Below are positions 6,595 to 14,674 of a DNA stretch of 35,721 bases, one piece after another. The position numbers and the translations under genes are program-made. Positions within the stretch are counted from its first letter, which is position 1, and each line of letters begins with the position of its first letter. Source of the DNA: Atopobiaceae bacterium (GTDB lineage Bacteria > Actinomycetota > Coriobacteriia > Coriobacteriales > Atopobiaceae); NCBI GenBank assembly GCA_017545665.1, contig JAFWKQ010000010.1, forward strand, positions 1 to 35,721, in the 5' to 3' direction. Below the pieces are notes generated by a model that saw nothing but the letters and a program-made list of their open reading frames with translations, ran no database searches and had not been told where the DNA came from.

Positions 6595-7884
6595 ATGAGC
6601 GATTACAAGTTTGAGACCCTGCAGCTTCACGTCGGACAAGAGCAAGCCGATGTTGCAACCGACTCGCGTGCGGTTCCCATCTACCAGACGACCTCATACG
6701 TGTTCCACAACTCCGAGCACGCTGCGGCACGTTTTGGCCTTACGGACGCCGGCAACATCTACGGCCGCCTTACCAACTCCACGCAAGACGTGTTGGAAAG
6801 ACGCATTGCCGCACTTGAGGGAGGTGTGGCAGCGTTGGCTACAGCGAGTGGCGCGTCCGCCATCACCTACGCGATTCAGGCACTGGCGCAGGCGGGGGAG
6901 CACATCGTGGCCCAAAAGACCATCTATGGTGGCAGCTTTAACCTCTTGGCGCATACGCTCCCGCTCTACGGAATACAGAGCACGTTCGTGGACGTTCACA
7001 ATTTGGACGAGGTGAGGGCCGCCATTACGCCCAAGACGAAGGCGCTGTTCATCGAGACGTTGGGCAACCCCAACAGCGACATTCCCGATATCGATGCGCT
7101 GGCGAGCATTGCGCACGAGCATGACATCCCGCTGGTAATCGACAATACCTTTGCCACCCCGTACCTTCTTCGTCCCATCGAGCATGGTGCCGACGTGGTT
7201 ATCCACTCCGCGACGAAGTTCATCGGCGGACATGGCACTACGCTGGGCGGTGTGATTGTGGATTCGGGCAAGTTCGATTGGCGCGCGGCGGGAAAGTACG
7301 CACCCATAGCAGAGGCTAATCCAAGCTATCACGGGGTGTCGTTCGTGGATGCAGCGGGTCCGGCCGCATTCGTAACCTACATCCGTGCCATTCTGCTGCG
7401 CGACACGGGAGCCTGTATTTCTCCGTTCAACGCGTTCCTCTTGCTACAGGGTGTAGAGACCCTCTCACTGCGTCTTGAGCGGCACTCGCAAAACACCGCC
7501 AAGGTCGTGGAGTATCTGGCCAAGCATCCCCAGGTGGCCCATGTGAACCATCCGTCGCTGGGCAACCATCCCGACCACGAGCTGTACACGCGCCTCTTCC
7601 CCAATGGGGGTGGCTCGATATTCACCTTCGAGATCGAGGGTGGCAAGGAGGCTGCGTTCGCGTTCATTGACGCGCTTGAGGTCTTCTCGCTGCTCGCAAA
7701 CGTGGCAGACGTAAAGAGCCTCGTAATTCACCCTGCCACCACCACGCACTCGCAGCTCTCGGAGGCCGAGCTGGAGGCTGCCGGCATTACCCCTGGAACC
7801 ATTCGGCTTTCCATTGGAACGGAGCACATCGACGACATCCTGGCAGACCTCGATCGCGGTTTTGCCGCCGCGCGTGCCCTATAG
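6595..7884 (+). CDS. metY: O-acetylhomoserine sulfhydrylase (aminocarboxypropyltransferase)
   Basis: A 429-residue PLP enzyme of the Cys/Met metabolism family, preceded by AGAGGAGA. It makes homocysteine from O-acetylhomoserine and sulphide in the cytosol (direct sulfhydrylation); some members also act on O-acetylserine. Visible hallmarks are LQLHVGQE at the N-terminus, YGRLTNSTQDVLERRIAALE, the substrate/cofactor region SGASAITYA, VIDNTFATPYL, and the PLP lysine in HSATKFIGG (near residue 208). HPATTTHSQL and GTIRLSIGTEHIDD near the C-terminus are typical. The length matches the longer MetY subfamily rather than MetB/MetC. It is divergent from the Rrf2 regulator and followed by a repeat array, with no other sulphur genes adjacent. 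Confidence 0.92.
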   Translation: MSDYKFETLQLHVGQEQADVATDSRAVPIYQTTSYVFHNSEHAAARFGLTDAGNIYGRLTNSTQDVLERRIAALEGGVAALATASGASAITYAIQALAQAGEHIVAQKTIYGGSFNLLAHTLPLYGIQSTFVDVHNLDEVRAAITPKTKALFIETLGNPNSDIPDIDALASIAHEHDIPLVIDNTFATPYLLRPIEHGADVVIHSATKFIGGHGTTLGGVIVDSGKFDWRAAGKYAPIAEANPSYHGVSFVDAAGPAAFVTYIRAILLRDTGACISPFNAFLLLQGVETLSLRLERHSQNTAKVVEYLAKHPQVAHVNHPSLGNHPDHELYTRLFPNGGGSIFTFEIEGGKEAAFAFIDALEVFSLLANVADVKSLVIHPATTTHSQLSEAELEAAGITPGTIRLSIGTEHIDDILADLDRGFAAARAL

Positions 7885-7903
7885 CGGGGCGCGGGTGGCG
7901 CAA

Positions 7904-8105
7904 GGGTTGGCTGGGATCGCGAACGGTGCGGCGGGGTTGGCTGAGAATTGCCACAGTGTGGCCGAATCGGGCAAACGCGCCCGGCAATCTGCTGGAATCA
8001 GCCACAGTGTGACGTATCCCAGCAAATCGATCCGCACAGTTCTCAATCCCAGCAAACCCCGCCGCACCGTTCGCGATCCCGGCAAACGCTGACGCGTCTC
8101 GTAGC
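7904..8105. repeat. Array B: convergent degenerate 30-bp repeats
   Basis: Two direct units beginning GGGTTGGCTG start at 7904 and 7934 (30-bp period), and a third degenerate unit with GCTGGAATCAGCC follows at about 7984. Inverted units beginning ATCCCAGCAAA start at 8016 and 8046, with a third, ATCCCGGCAAAC, at 8076 (period 30). The first direct unit and the 8046-8080 units are reverse complements over some 40 bp (GATCGCGAACGGTGCGGCGG versus its complement). The rest of the metY-thrH gap (8106-8290) holds only short hairpins and no gene. Confidence 0.85.
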
Positions 8106-8303
8106 GCGAAGCATGACGCCGCCTCAACAAACTCTTCCTAAAAGTGTCGCCGTAAGGCGCCCGTGGTATCACGGCGGGCAAAGATGGCGCGCTTGCGGCA
8201 AAAGCCATCGCCAATCCCTGAGGCCTATGGGTCTTGGGGAATGCGGGCAATTGCGCTACAGTTACATGGTTGAATTTGGCGACCGGGACTCGAGGAGGGA
8301 CCT

Positions 8304-8909
8304 ATGAACGTATGCTGCCTAGACATGGAAGGCGTGCTCGTACCCGAAATCTGGATTGCCTTTAGCGAAGCCTCGGGCATTCCCGAGCTCAGGCGCACCA
8401 CGCGCGACGAGCCCGACTACAACAAGCTCATGCGCTTTAGGATGGACATCCTGCGCGAGCATGGTCTGGGGCTTAAGCAGATCCAAGACGTGATCGCAAC
8501 CATAGACCCATTGCCCGGTGCCAAGGAGTTCCTGGACGAGCTTCGTACCTTGAGCCAGGTGATTATCATCTCCGACACGTTTGAGGAGTTTGCCAAGCCG
8601 CTTATGGCAAAGCTCGGATGGCCCACGCTCTTCTGCAACGCGCTCATCATAGGTGAGGACAATATGGTGGACGGCGTTCGCATGCGCTGTCCCGAATCGA
8701 AGCTCACCACGGTTCGTGGACTGCAGGCCATGGGTTTCGAGACAATTGCCACTGGCGATTCCTTCAACGACCTTGCCATGATTCGCGCAAGCAAGGCGGG
8801 CTTCCTCTTCCGCAGCACCGATGCCATACGGGCGAGCAATCCGGATTTGCCTGCCTATGAGGAGTTTGACGATTTGTTGACTGCATTCAAACAGGCGTTG
8901 GGGGAGTAG
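8304..8909 (+). CDS. thrH: ThrH phosphoserine phosphatase / homoserine phosphotransferase
   Basis: A 201-residue HAD-superfamily protein preceded by GGAGGGACCT. The N-terminus NVCCLDMEGVLVPEIW is characteristic of ThrH, with nucleophile Asp7 and the DxE variant (Glu9) of the usual DxD. Motif II is IISDT, motif III a Lys in ESKLTTV, and motif IV GDSFNDLAM. Characterised ThrH proteins dephosphorylate phosphoserine and can transfer the phosphate to homoserine, linking serine and threonine synthesis. It is seven bases from queH, so they are probably co-transcribed, although the functions are unrelated. The length matches the family. Confidence 0.88.
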   Translation: MNVCCLDMEGVLVPEIWIAFSEASGIPELRRTTRDEPDYNKLMRFRMDILREHGLGLKQIQDVIATIDPLPGAKEFLDELRTLSQVIIISDTFEEFAKPLMAKLGWPTLFCNALIIGEDNMVDGVRMRCPESKLTTVRGLQAMGFETIATGDSFNDLAMIRASKAGFLFRSTDAIRASNPDLPAYEEFDDLLTAFKQALGE

Positions 8910-8916
8910 CGCGCCC

Positions 8917-9513
8917 ATGGCAACCCCACTTTTGCTGCACGCGTGCTGTGGGCCTTGCTCATTGGAGCCTGTGAGGCTCCTGCGGGAGGAAGGGTTTGAG
9001 CCAACCATTTGCTGGACGAACCCCAATATCCAACCCGTGGCAGAGCATGACCTGCGCCTTCGTACCCTGTGTGCGTGGGCGGAGGACGTAGCCCACGTGG
9101 ACGTAATCGTGGCAGGCGACAATCGCGACGCATGGGAGAGGGGCGTCGCACCAGCGGCGTTCGATCGTGGGCGAAGATGCCGTACCTGCTACGCCTTGCG
9201 TCTGTCCGAAAGCTGTCGTGTGGCTTGCGAGCATGGGTTCACGCATGTTTCCACGACGCTTGCGGTATCACCCTATCAGCTTTACGATACCTGCTCGGAT
9301 CTGCTCGAGAGGCTCGCTCGCCAGCACGGCCTCATTCCCGTGGTGCGTGACTTCAGGCCGTACTATTCCAAGGCGACGCGCGAGTCGCGCGAGCTGGGCA
9401 TGTATAGGCAGAACTATTGCGGCTGCCGCTTTAGCGCAGCGGAGGCGGCCATAGAGCGGCACGAGGCACGCGATGCGCGCAAGGCGGCAAAGAGAGCCAA
9501 ACGAAGTGCATAG
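8917..9513 (+). CDS. queH: Epoxyqueuosine reductase QueH
   Basis: A 198-residue DUF208/QueH protein. It reduces epoxyqueuosine to queuosine in tRNA, the last step of the pathway, and is the non-orthologous alternative to cobalamin-dependent QueG. The metal ligands are visible: HACCGPC at the N-terminus (Cys10, Cys11, Cys14), RCRTCY (Cys88, Cys91), SPYQ, and YCGC (Cys168, Cys170) close to the C-terminus. A basic tail (ARKAAKRAKRSA) may help bind tRNA. It lies between thrH and queA, 30 bp before queA, and shares the pathway with queA and tgt in this window. Confidence 0.92.
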   Translation: MATPLLLHACCGPCSLEPVRLLREEGFEPTICWTNPNIQPVAEHDLRLRTLCAWAEDVAHVDVIVAGDNRDAWERGVAPAAFDRGRRCRTCYALRLSESCRVACEHGFTHVSTTLAVSPYQLYDTCSDLLERLARQHGLIPVVRDFRPYYSKATRESRELGMYRQNYCGCRFSAAEAAIERHEARDARKAAKRAKRSA

Positions 9514-9543
9514 GAGGCAAATTGCCTCCATGGAGGGAATAAC

Positions 9544-10632
9544 ATGCGTACCGATGATTTTGACTACGACCTTCCCGACGAGCTTATAGCCCAGGCGCCA
9601 GCCGATCCACGCGACAGTTGCAGGCTGCTCGTGCTCCATCGGGGCGACGGCTCGCTTGAGCATAGGCGCTTTACGGACGTGGGCGAGTATCTGGAGCCGG
9701 GAGATCTGTTGGTTGCCAACAAAACCCGTGTGCTCCCGGCGCGTCTGGTGGGCCGCAAGCCAACCGGCGCCGTGTGCGAGACGTTGCTGCTGCGTCGCAG
9801 AGAAGACCTAGATGCGCTGGGAGGCACATGGGAGTGTTTGGTGCATCCAGGCAAGCGCTTGCGCGTGGGGGCCATGATCGAGTATCGCGCCGGCGGCCTG
9901 CATGCGCCCGATTCGGCGCCCCTAGTGCTCACAGGCGAGATAGTGGATTTTGTCGAGGGCAGTCGCGGAGGCCGTTTGGTGAGGTTTTGTCCGCAGGGCA
10001 ATCGCACGCTCGATGAGGCGATTCACGCAGTGGGCAACGTGCCTCTGCCACCCTACATTACCGATTACAAGGGCGATCCCGAGAAGTACCAAACGGTCTA
10101 TGCCATGCAAGAGGAGCACTCTGCGGCAGCACCAACGGCAGGACTGCACTTTACCCCTCAGCTCATGGAGTCGCTTAAGGCGAAGGGAGTCAGATGGGCT
10201 GAGGTCGAGTTGGAGGTTGGCATCGACACCTTCCGCCTCGTTGAGGAGGATGATCCCACCCGGCACGTGATCCACACCGAGCGCTACCACGTGGGCCAGG
10301 ATGTAGTGGACGCGGTAAGGGCAACCAAGGAAGCGGGCCATCGCGTTGTGGCCGTAGGCACCACGAGCGTGCGCTCGCTCGAGAGCGCCTGGGACGAATC
10401 CATAGGTGCCATGGTGGCGCGCGAGAACGCCACCACGAACCTCTTCCTTATGCCTGGTTCAAAGTTTCATGTGGTGGATGCCATGATTACGAACTTCCAT
10501 GTGCCGCGTTCGACCCTCATGATGCTCGTCTCGGCCTTTGCCACGCGCGAACAGATTATGGCCGCCTACCAGGAGGCCATAGGCAAGCGCTATCGCATGC
10601 TCTCTTTTGGCGACGCCATGCTCATCGTGTGA
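9544..10632 (+). CDS. queA: S-adenosylmethionine:tRNA ribosyltransferase-isomerase QueA
   Basis: A 362-residue QueA, which transfers and rearranges the ribosyl group of S-adenosylmethionine onto preQ1 in tRNA to give epoxyqueuosine. Typical motifs are FDYDLPDELIAQAP at the start, LVANKTRVLPARL near 58-70, and GNVPLPPYI. EEHSAAAPTAGLHFT, VGIDTFRLVEED, and near the C-terminus TNFHVPRSTLMMLVSAFA are also present. The length is close to the family norm. GGAGGGAAT precedes the start. It is the second pathway gene after queH; tgt, which makes the substrate tRNA, is 2.8 kb downstream behind unrelated genes. Confidence 0.95.
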   Translation: MRTDDFDYDLPDELIAQAPADPRDSCRLLVLHRGDGSLEHRRFTDVGEYLEPGDLLVANKTRVLPARLVGRKPTGAVCETLLLRRREDLDALGGTWECLVHPGKRLRVGAMIEYRAGGLHAPDSAPLVLTGEIVDFVEGSRGGRLVRFCPQGNRTLDEAIHAVGNVPLPPYITDYKGDPEKYQTVYAMQEEHSAAAPTAGLHFTPQLMESLKAKGVRWAEVELEVGIDTFRLVEEDDPTRHVIHTERYHVGQDVVDAVRATKEAGHRVVAVGTTSVRSLESAWDESIGAMVARENATTNLFLMPGSKFHVVDAMITNFHVPRSTLMMLVSAFATREQIMAAYQEAIGKRYRMLSFGDAMLIV

Positions 10633-10669
10633 GTGGTGCCTATTTTGTAATTGGGCGGATGGGCTGAGC

Positions 10670-11950
10670 CTATTGCGGCCTGAGGGCGAAGAACCATACG
10701 AGTGCGATTATTACGATCAGCACGATGATTACGATGACAATAACGATTGCACGCGAGCTGCGGGTCGCGCGCCTGAGCTCGCGTTCGTTCTCAGCTAGTT
10801 CGTCGAGTTCCTCGCGCGCCAATGCCAGGTCCTCCTCTTCGTGGGCTATGCGCTCGCGCAGGCCCTGCGTCGTTTCGGGATGTGCGTGTATCTCGTTGGC
10901 CTCGTCGAGAATCTCCTTTGCCTCGTCAGCTCTATCGAGTGCGGCGTCGCGTGTCTTACGTAGGTTGCGCACCTTTGACTCGCACGCCTTGATGGCGTCC
11001 TCCTTGGCCTTTTCCTTTGCCTGTGCGTTCTTGTAGAGGCCGTCGTACTCGTCCTTGTGGCCGGTGGCCTTCTGCTTTGCCTCGTTGGCCGCGCGTTCGG
11101 CCGTGTTGAGCTCCTTCTGAAGCGTCCAAAGATTCTGCTGTGCCTGATCGACCGAGTCCTGCGCCTCTTGGGTCGTTTGCGTTACTTCCTCGCGTGCCGC
11201 CGCGAGATGCTTCTGTTCGGACTCGATCTCGCCTTGAACCTTCGCGAGTGCGGAAGGGGATGCCGCAGGGTCGCTTTGAAGGGTGGCGAGCTCGTCCTGG
11301 ACGGCGCTCAGCCGTCCCTTGGCGTTGTCGACCGCCCGATTTGCGGATTCTATGCGTTGCTGGCGACGCTTTGTGGCATTGTTGACGGCTGCCTCTGCGT
11401 TGCGCACGGACCTTCGCGCATCGGCAAGTGCCTTTGCCGCGTCGTCGGAGCGGCCGCGCGAGCTCTCCATGAGGTTGCGGTAGGGCCTTAGCTCCTGCTC
11501 ATGACGCTCCCGCATCTGCGCCAGCTCTTCCTTTAGCGAATCCGCCTTGGCCTCTTGCTGGGCAATCTGCGCCTTTGCCTGTTCCGCCTCACGCTTTGCC
11601 GCCTTGATTTCGGATCTTTGAGTAGACACGATGTCGTCGTAGTTGCGCTCGACCTCCCTGCGATGCGCCAACAGCTCGTTGTCTTCCTTGAGACCACGCT
11701 CGATGTCGCGAACGTCTGCCTGAGCGTCAGCGCGTTGCTTGGCGGCACGCCGTACGTCACGCAGCGCATGGACGCCACCGGCGAACGACCTGCCTGCGCC
11801 CGCTGCGGCGCGCTTAGACACTTTGCTTGCCTTGGAGAGGGCCGAGTCTGACGGGCCTTTGCCCTTGTTGGCCTTTGCAGAACCGCGAGCGAAGTCCTTG
11901 TCTCGCTTGTTCGCATTCGTCTTGTTCTCGGCGCCACGCTGCCTCTCCAT
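10670..11950 (-). CDS. Tail-anchored coiled-coil protein of unknown function
   Basis: A 426-residue highly charged protein, start set at 11950 by GGGAGG upstream (an in-frame ATG at 11989 lacks one). Residues 1-60 are basic and Lys/Ala/Ser-rich. Roughly 70-395 is almost continuous Ala/Glu/Arg/Gln-rich coiled coil, and the last 25 residues hold one membrane span (IVIVIVIIVLIVIIALVWFF) ending ALRPQ. No signal peptide is seen, so the C-terminal helix should anchor it with the coiled coil in the cytoplasm. A structural or cell-envelope role is plausible but nothing identifies it. It is convergent with queA. Confidence 0.7.
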   Translation of the reverse strand: MERQRGAENKTNANKRDKDFARGSAKANKGKGPSDSALSKASKVSKRAAAGAGRSFAGGVHALRDVRRAAKQRADAQADVRDIERGLKEDNELLAHRREVERNYDDIVSTQRSEIKAAKREAEQAKAQIAQQEAKADSLKEELAQMRERHEQELRPYRNLMESSRGRSDDAAKALADARRSVRNAEAAVNNATKRRQQRIESANRAVDNAKGRLSAVQDELATLQSDPAASPSALAKVQGEIESEQKHLAAAREEVTQTTQEAQDSVDQAQQNLWTLQKELNTAERAANEAKQKATGHKDEYDGLYKNAQAKEKAKEDAIKACESKVRNLRKTRDAALDRADEAKEILDEANEIHAHPETTQGLRERIAHEEEDLALAREELDELAENERELRRATRSSRAIVIVIVIIVLIVIIALVWFFALRPQ

Positions 11951-12097
11951 TACCAATGCCTCCCGTTGCCCACAATCGCATCTACTCAAAAGCGGTAGGC
12001 CTTAACCATACCAAGATTTGCCGTATACGGTGCCAAATGATGCGCTCAACGAACAAGATTCGCAACTCGGCGAGAAGAGCGAGCAAAAATCCTCCGC

Positions 12098-12125
12098 TTG
12101 TGTTAGTGTGCTTCCAGTGTATTGC
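12098..12125 (+). promoter_or_regulatory. Candidate ptsH promoter
   Basis: TTGTGT (12098-12103) and TATTGC (12120-12125) are 16 bp apart, about 55 bp before the HPr start, in the 236-bp gap divergent from the coiled-coil gene. No operator is recognised. Confidence 0.4.
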
Positions 12126-12186
12126 GAGAGTTGGTTCAAAGGGAGCCACCTCGCGTCGTCCGTAAGCGAGTCGAAGGAGCTTAAAA

Positions 12187-12459
12187 ATGGTTTCTAAGCA
12201 GACGTCCATCATCAACGCCACTGGCCTGCACGCCCGCCCTGCTTCTGTCTTCGTCACCGAGGCCAAGAAGTATGAGAGCACCGTTACCATCAAGGATGTC
12301 GACAAGGGCTCCGCTCCTGTTAACGCCAAGTCCATCATGATGATTCTGGCCGCTGGCATGGGCTCCGGCACCAAGGTAGAGATCGCATGCGACGGTCCCG
12401 ACGAGCAGGCCGCCCTCGACGCTCTCATCGCCCTCGTTGACAGTGGCTTTGGTGAGTAA
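12187..12459 (+). CDS. ptsH: Phosphocarrier protein HPr
   Basis: A 90-residue HPr, the small cytoplasmic carrier that passes phosphate from enzyme I to sugar-specific EII components of the phosphotransferase system. His15 lies in GLHARPA, the phosphorylation site. The regulatory serine region reads NAKSIM, with Ser49 corresponding to Ser46 of Bacillus HPr after a three-residue insertion, so HPr-kinase control is possible. GAAGGAGC precedes the start. Codon choice is strongly biased (GCC, AAG, ATC), as expected for high expression. No enzyme I gene is adjacent. A terminator-like hairpin starts 38 bases after the stop, within the start of the next ORF. Confidence 0.95.
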   Translation: MVSKQTSIINATGLHARPASVFVTEAKKYESTVTIKDVDKGSAPVNAKSIMMILAAGMGSGTKVEIACDGPDEQAALDALIALVDSGFGE

Positions 12460-13414
12460 GTCTCTGCAGTCTCAAGCAGATTCGTTTGAACAGGATGCCC
12501 GGCGCACTCGTTGTGCCGGGCTTCTCTTGTTTGACTTGGACGACACGATCGTACAGGCGGGAAGCTACGTATCGCAACGCGTGCTTCGTGCGCTTGGGCA
12601 GGCGCGTGCGGCAGGGTACGTGCTCTCGGTTGCCTCGGGGCGTGCCCTCTGCTCGGTTCACAAGGGAGTGCTCGAAAGCGGTGCCATGGACTATGCCGTG
12701 TGCTCAAACGGATCAACCGTAACACGCCTTGAGGACGGGAAGGTCTTGTGTCGACAGCCGATGTTACGCGAGGACTGTTTGGAGTGCCATGAGCTGCTGG
12801 CGCCGTATGGCGCGGCTTGGAACGCCTTCTTGGGCAACATGGCCTACTTTGAGTGGAAGGGTGCCTCGTACATGCTCACGGGACGCACCGGAGCGCTCGC
12901 GCGCACCAGGCGTTACGACGAGGGGCGTAAAGATGCCGTGCGAAAGGTGGCTCGCACCATACGTCGCGGCATGCGCTATGTTCGTCTTTCTTTTACCAAC
13001 AAGGGTCACAAGCAAGTGATGTCGATCCTCCCATATATAAAGGGGGCCGAGGACGGCGTGGACAAGATGGGATGTACCATTCCGAAGGCCTCCGACTGCC
13101 AGAAGGCGGCTCAGCTGCTTGCGACGGACGGGAGATTCGAAGTCATTCGCATGGGGCAGACGGAGCTCGAGATAACCGCTCGTGGCGTAACCAAGGGAAT
13201 GGGCGTGCGCAAGCTCTTGGAGCACCTCAATCTGGGGACCGGCGATGCCGTGGCGTTTGGCGACGGTGCGAACGACCTGCCTTTGGCCTCTGCCGTCGGA
13301 TGCTTCGTCGCCATGGGAAATGCGGAGGACGCAGTAAAGGCGCAAGCGGATTTTGTCTGCCCCTCGGTGGCAGAGGACGGCGTGGCCGCATGGATTGAGC
13401 AGCATCTGCTGTAG
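12452..13414 (+). CDS. Cof-type HAD-superfamily phosphatase
   Basis: A HAD hydrolase of about 320 residues. Motif I is LLLFDLDDT, motif II SVASGR, and motif IV GDGANDLPLAS near the C-terminus, followed by the Cof-like ending FVAMGNAEDAVKAQADFVC. Such enzymes dephosphorylate sugar phosphates or nucleotide cofactors; the substrate cannot be told. The start is uncertain. GTG at 12452 overlaps the HPr stop, suggesting translational coupling, while an ATG at 12437 lies further inside ptsH. No later start is convincing, because the catalytic motif comes only about 27 codons on. A terminator hairpin is embedded between the start and motif I. Confidence 0.85.
   Translation: MSKSLQSQADSFEQDARRTRCAGLLLFDLDDTIVQAGSYVSQRVLRALGQARAAGYVLSVASGRALCSVHKGVLESGAMDYAVCSNGSTVTRLEDGKVLCRQPMLREDCLECHELLAPYGAAWNAFLGNMAYFEWKGASYMLTGRTGALARTRRYDEGRKDAVRKVARTIRRGMRYVRLSFTNKGHKQVMSILPYIKGAEDGVDKMGCTIPKASDCQKAAQLLATDGRFEVIRMGQTELEITARGVTKGMGVRKLLEHLNLGTGDAVAFGDGANDLPLASAVGCFVAMGNAEDAVKAQADFVCPSVAEDGVAAWIEQHLL
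12497..12533 (+). terminator. Hairpin terminator after ptsH, inside the HAD reading frame
   Basis: GCCCGGCGCA (12497-12506) pairs with TGTGCCGGGC (12512-12521), ten pairs with one G-U and a 5-base loop, followed by TTCTCTTGTTT. It would end most transcripts after HPr and let a minority into the phosphatase gene. Confidence 0.65.
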
Positions 13415-13474
13415 CCCCTTGTGGTGGCCTGGCTTATACTAGTTGCTAGATAACCGCAATCGCAAGGAAGCCGC

Positions 13475-14602
13475 ATGTTTGAATATGAGATTCTTAGCGA
13501 AGACCCCACCACGCATGCGCGTGCGGGCGTCTTCCACACACCTCACGGAGACGTTCCCACGCCCATCTTCATGCCTGTGGGGACAAAAGCAACGGTCAAG
13601 GGCATTTTGCCATCCTCGCTTCGCGAGGTAGGAACGCAGATCCTTCTGGCCAACACGTATCACCTTAGCATGCGTCCCGGGGCACAGCTCGTGGCCGAGG
13701 CGGGCGGGCTTCACGAGTTCATGCGCTGGGACGGTCCGATTCTTACCGATTCCGGTGGGTTCCAGGTGTTTAGCCTGAGCGAGCACTTCAAGCTCTCTGA
13801 CGATGGGGTGAGCTTTCATGCGGTGGACTATGGCGGCGAGAAGGTCGTGTGGACTCCCGAGGAAAACATGCGCATTGCGCAGCTTCTTGGTGCCGACATA
13901 TGCATGCAGCTCGATCAATGCCCCGGCTATCCATCGCCACGTCCCTTTGTGGAGCGCGCCGTGGAGCTCTCGAGCAAGTGGGCGGAGCGATGCTGGGCCG
14001 CGCACACGCGGGAGGACCAGGCTCTCTTTGGCATTGTGCAAGGTGGAATGGACCTCGATTTGCGCTTGCGGTCGTTGCGCCATCTGGAGCAGATGGCGGA
14101 CTTCCCCGGCTATGGCATAGGCGGCTATTCCGTGGGCGAGGACCACAGCACCATGTTCCAAACGCTCGCGCCGCTGGTATCGGAGCACATGCCCAAGCAA
14201 AAGCCGCGCTATTTGATGGGGGTGGGCAATCCAACCACGCTCGTGCGCGGCGTTGCCTGTGGCGTGGACATGTTCGATTGCGTCTTGCCCACGCGAACTG
14301 CTCGAATGGGAACTGCCTTTTCCAACGTAGGACGTCTAAACCTCAAGAACGCCCGCTTCAAGCACGAGCATCGGCCGCTCGACGAAGGCTGCTCATGCCC
14401 AGCATGCTCAAAGGGTTTTACGCGCTCCTACATCCACCATTTGGTGCGCCAGCGTGAGATGACGGGCGCCATCCTGCTCTCGCTCCATAACATCCACTAT
14501 TTGCTCGACCTCATGCGCCGTGCGCGTGAGGCAATAATGGAGGGGACGTATGGTTCATTTGTGAGCGTCTGGGAGACAAGTGCTGCCGTCAACGACTTCT
14601 GA
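13475..14602 (+). CDS. tgt: tRNA-guanine transglycosylase
   Basis: A 375-residue bacterial Tgt, which exchanges guanine-34 of GUN-anticodon tRNAs for preQ1, the entry step of queuosine modification. Visible: FMPVGTKATVKG, LANTYHL, TDSGGFQVFSL (the Asp that opens the base exchange), GIVQGGMD, and GVDMFDCVLPTRTARMGT with the nucleophilic Asp. The zinc site is CSCPAC with downstream His-His in SYIHHLV. AAGGAAG precedes the start. With queA and queH it covers the tRNA-level steps; no preQ1 synthesis genes (queC/D/E/F) are in view, so preQ1 may be salvaged or made elsewhere. Confidence 0.96.
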   Translation: MFEYEILSEDPTTHARAGVFHTPHGDVPTPIFMPVGTKATVKGILPSSLREVGTQILLANTYHLSMRPGAQLVAEAGGLHEFMRWDGPILTDSGGFQVFSLSEHFKLSDDGVSFHAVDYGGEKVVWTPEENMRIAQLLGADICMQLDQCPGYPSPRPFVERAVELSSKWAERCWAAHTREDQALFGIVQGGMDLDLRLRSLRHLEQMADFPGYGIGGYSVGEDHSTMFQTLAPLVSEHMPKQKPRYLMGVGNPTTLVRGVACGVDMFDCVLPTRTARMGTAFSNVGRLNLKNARFKHEHRPLDEGCSCPACSKGFTRSYIHHLVRQREMTGAILLSLHNIHYLLDLMRRAREAIMEGTYGSFVSVWETSAAVNDF

Positions 14603-14674
14603 GGCGTGCGTTATTGTGGTAGAATCCTCAGATTGCTCGTATGCAAAACATACTGATGAAAGAGAGACTCACGA

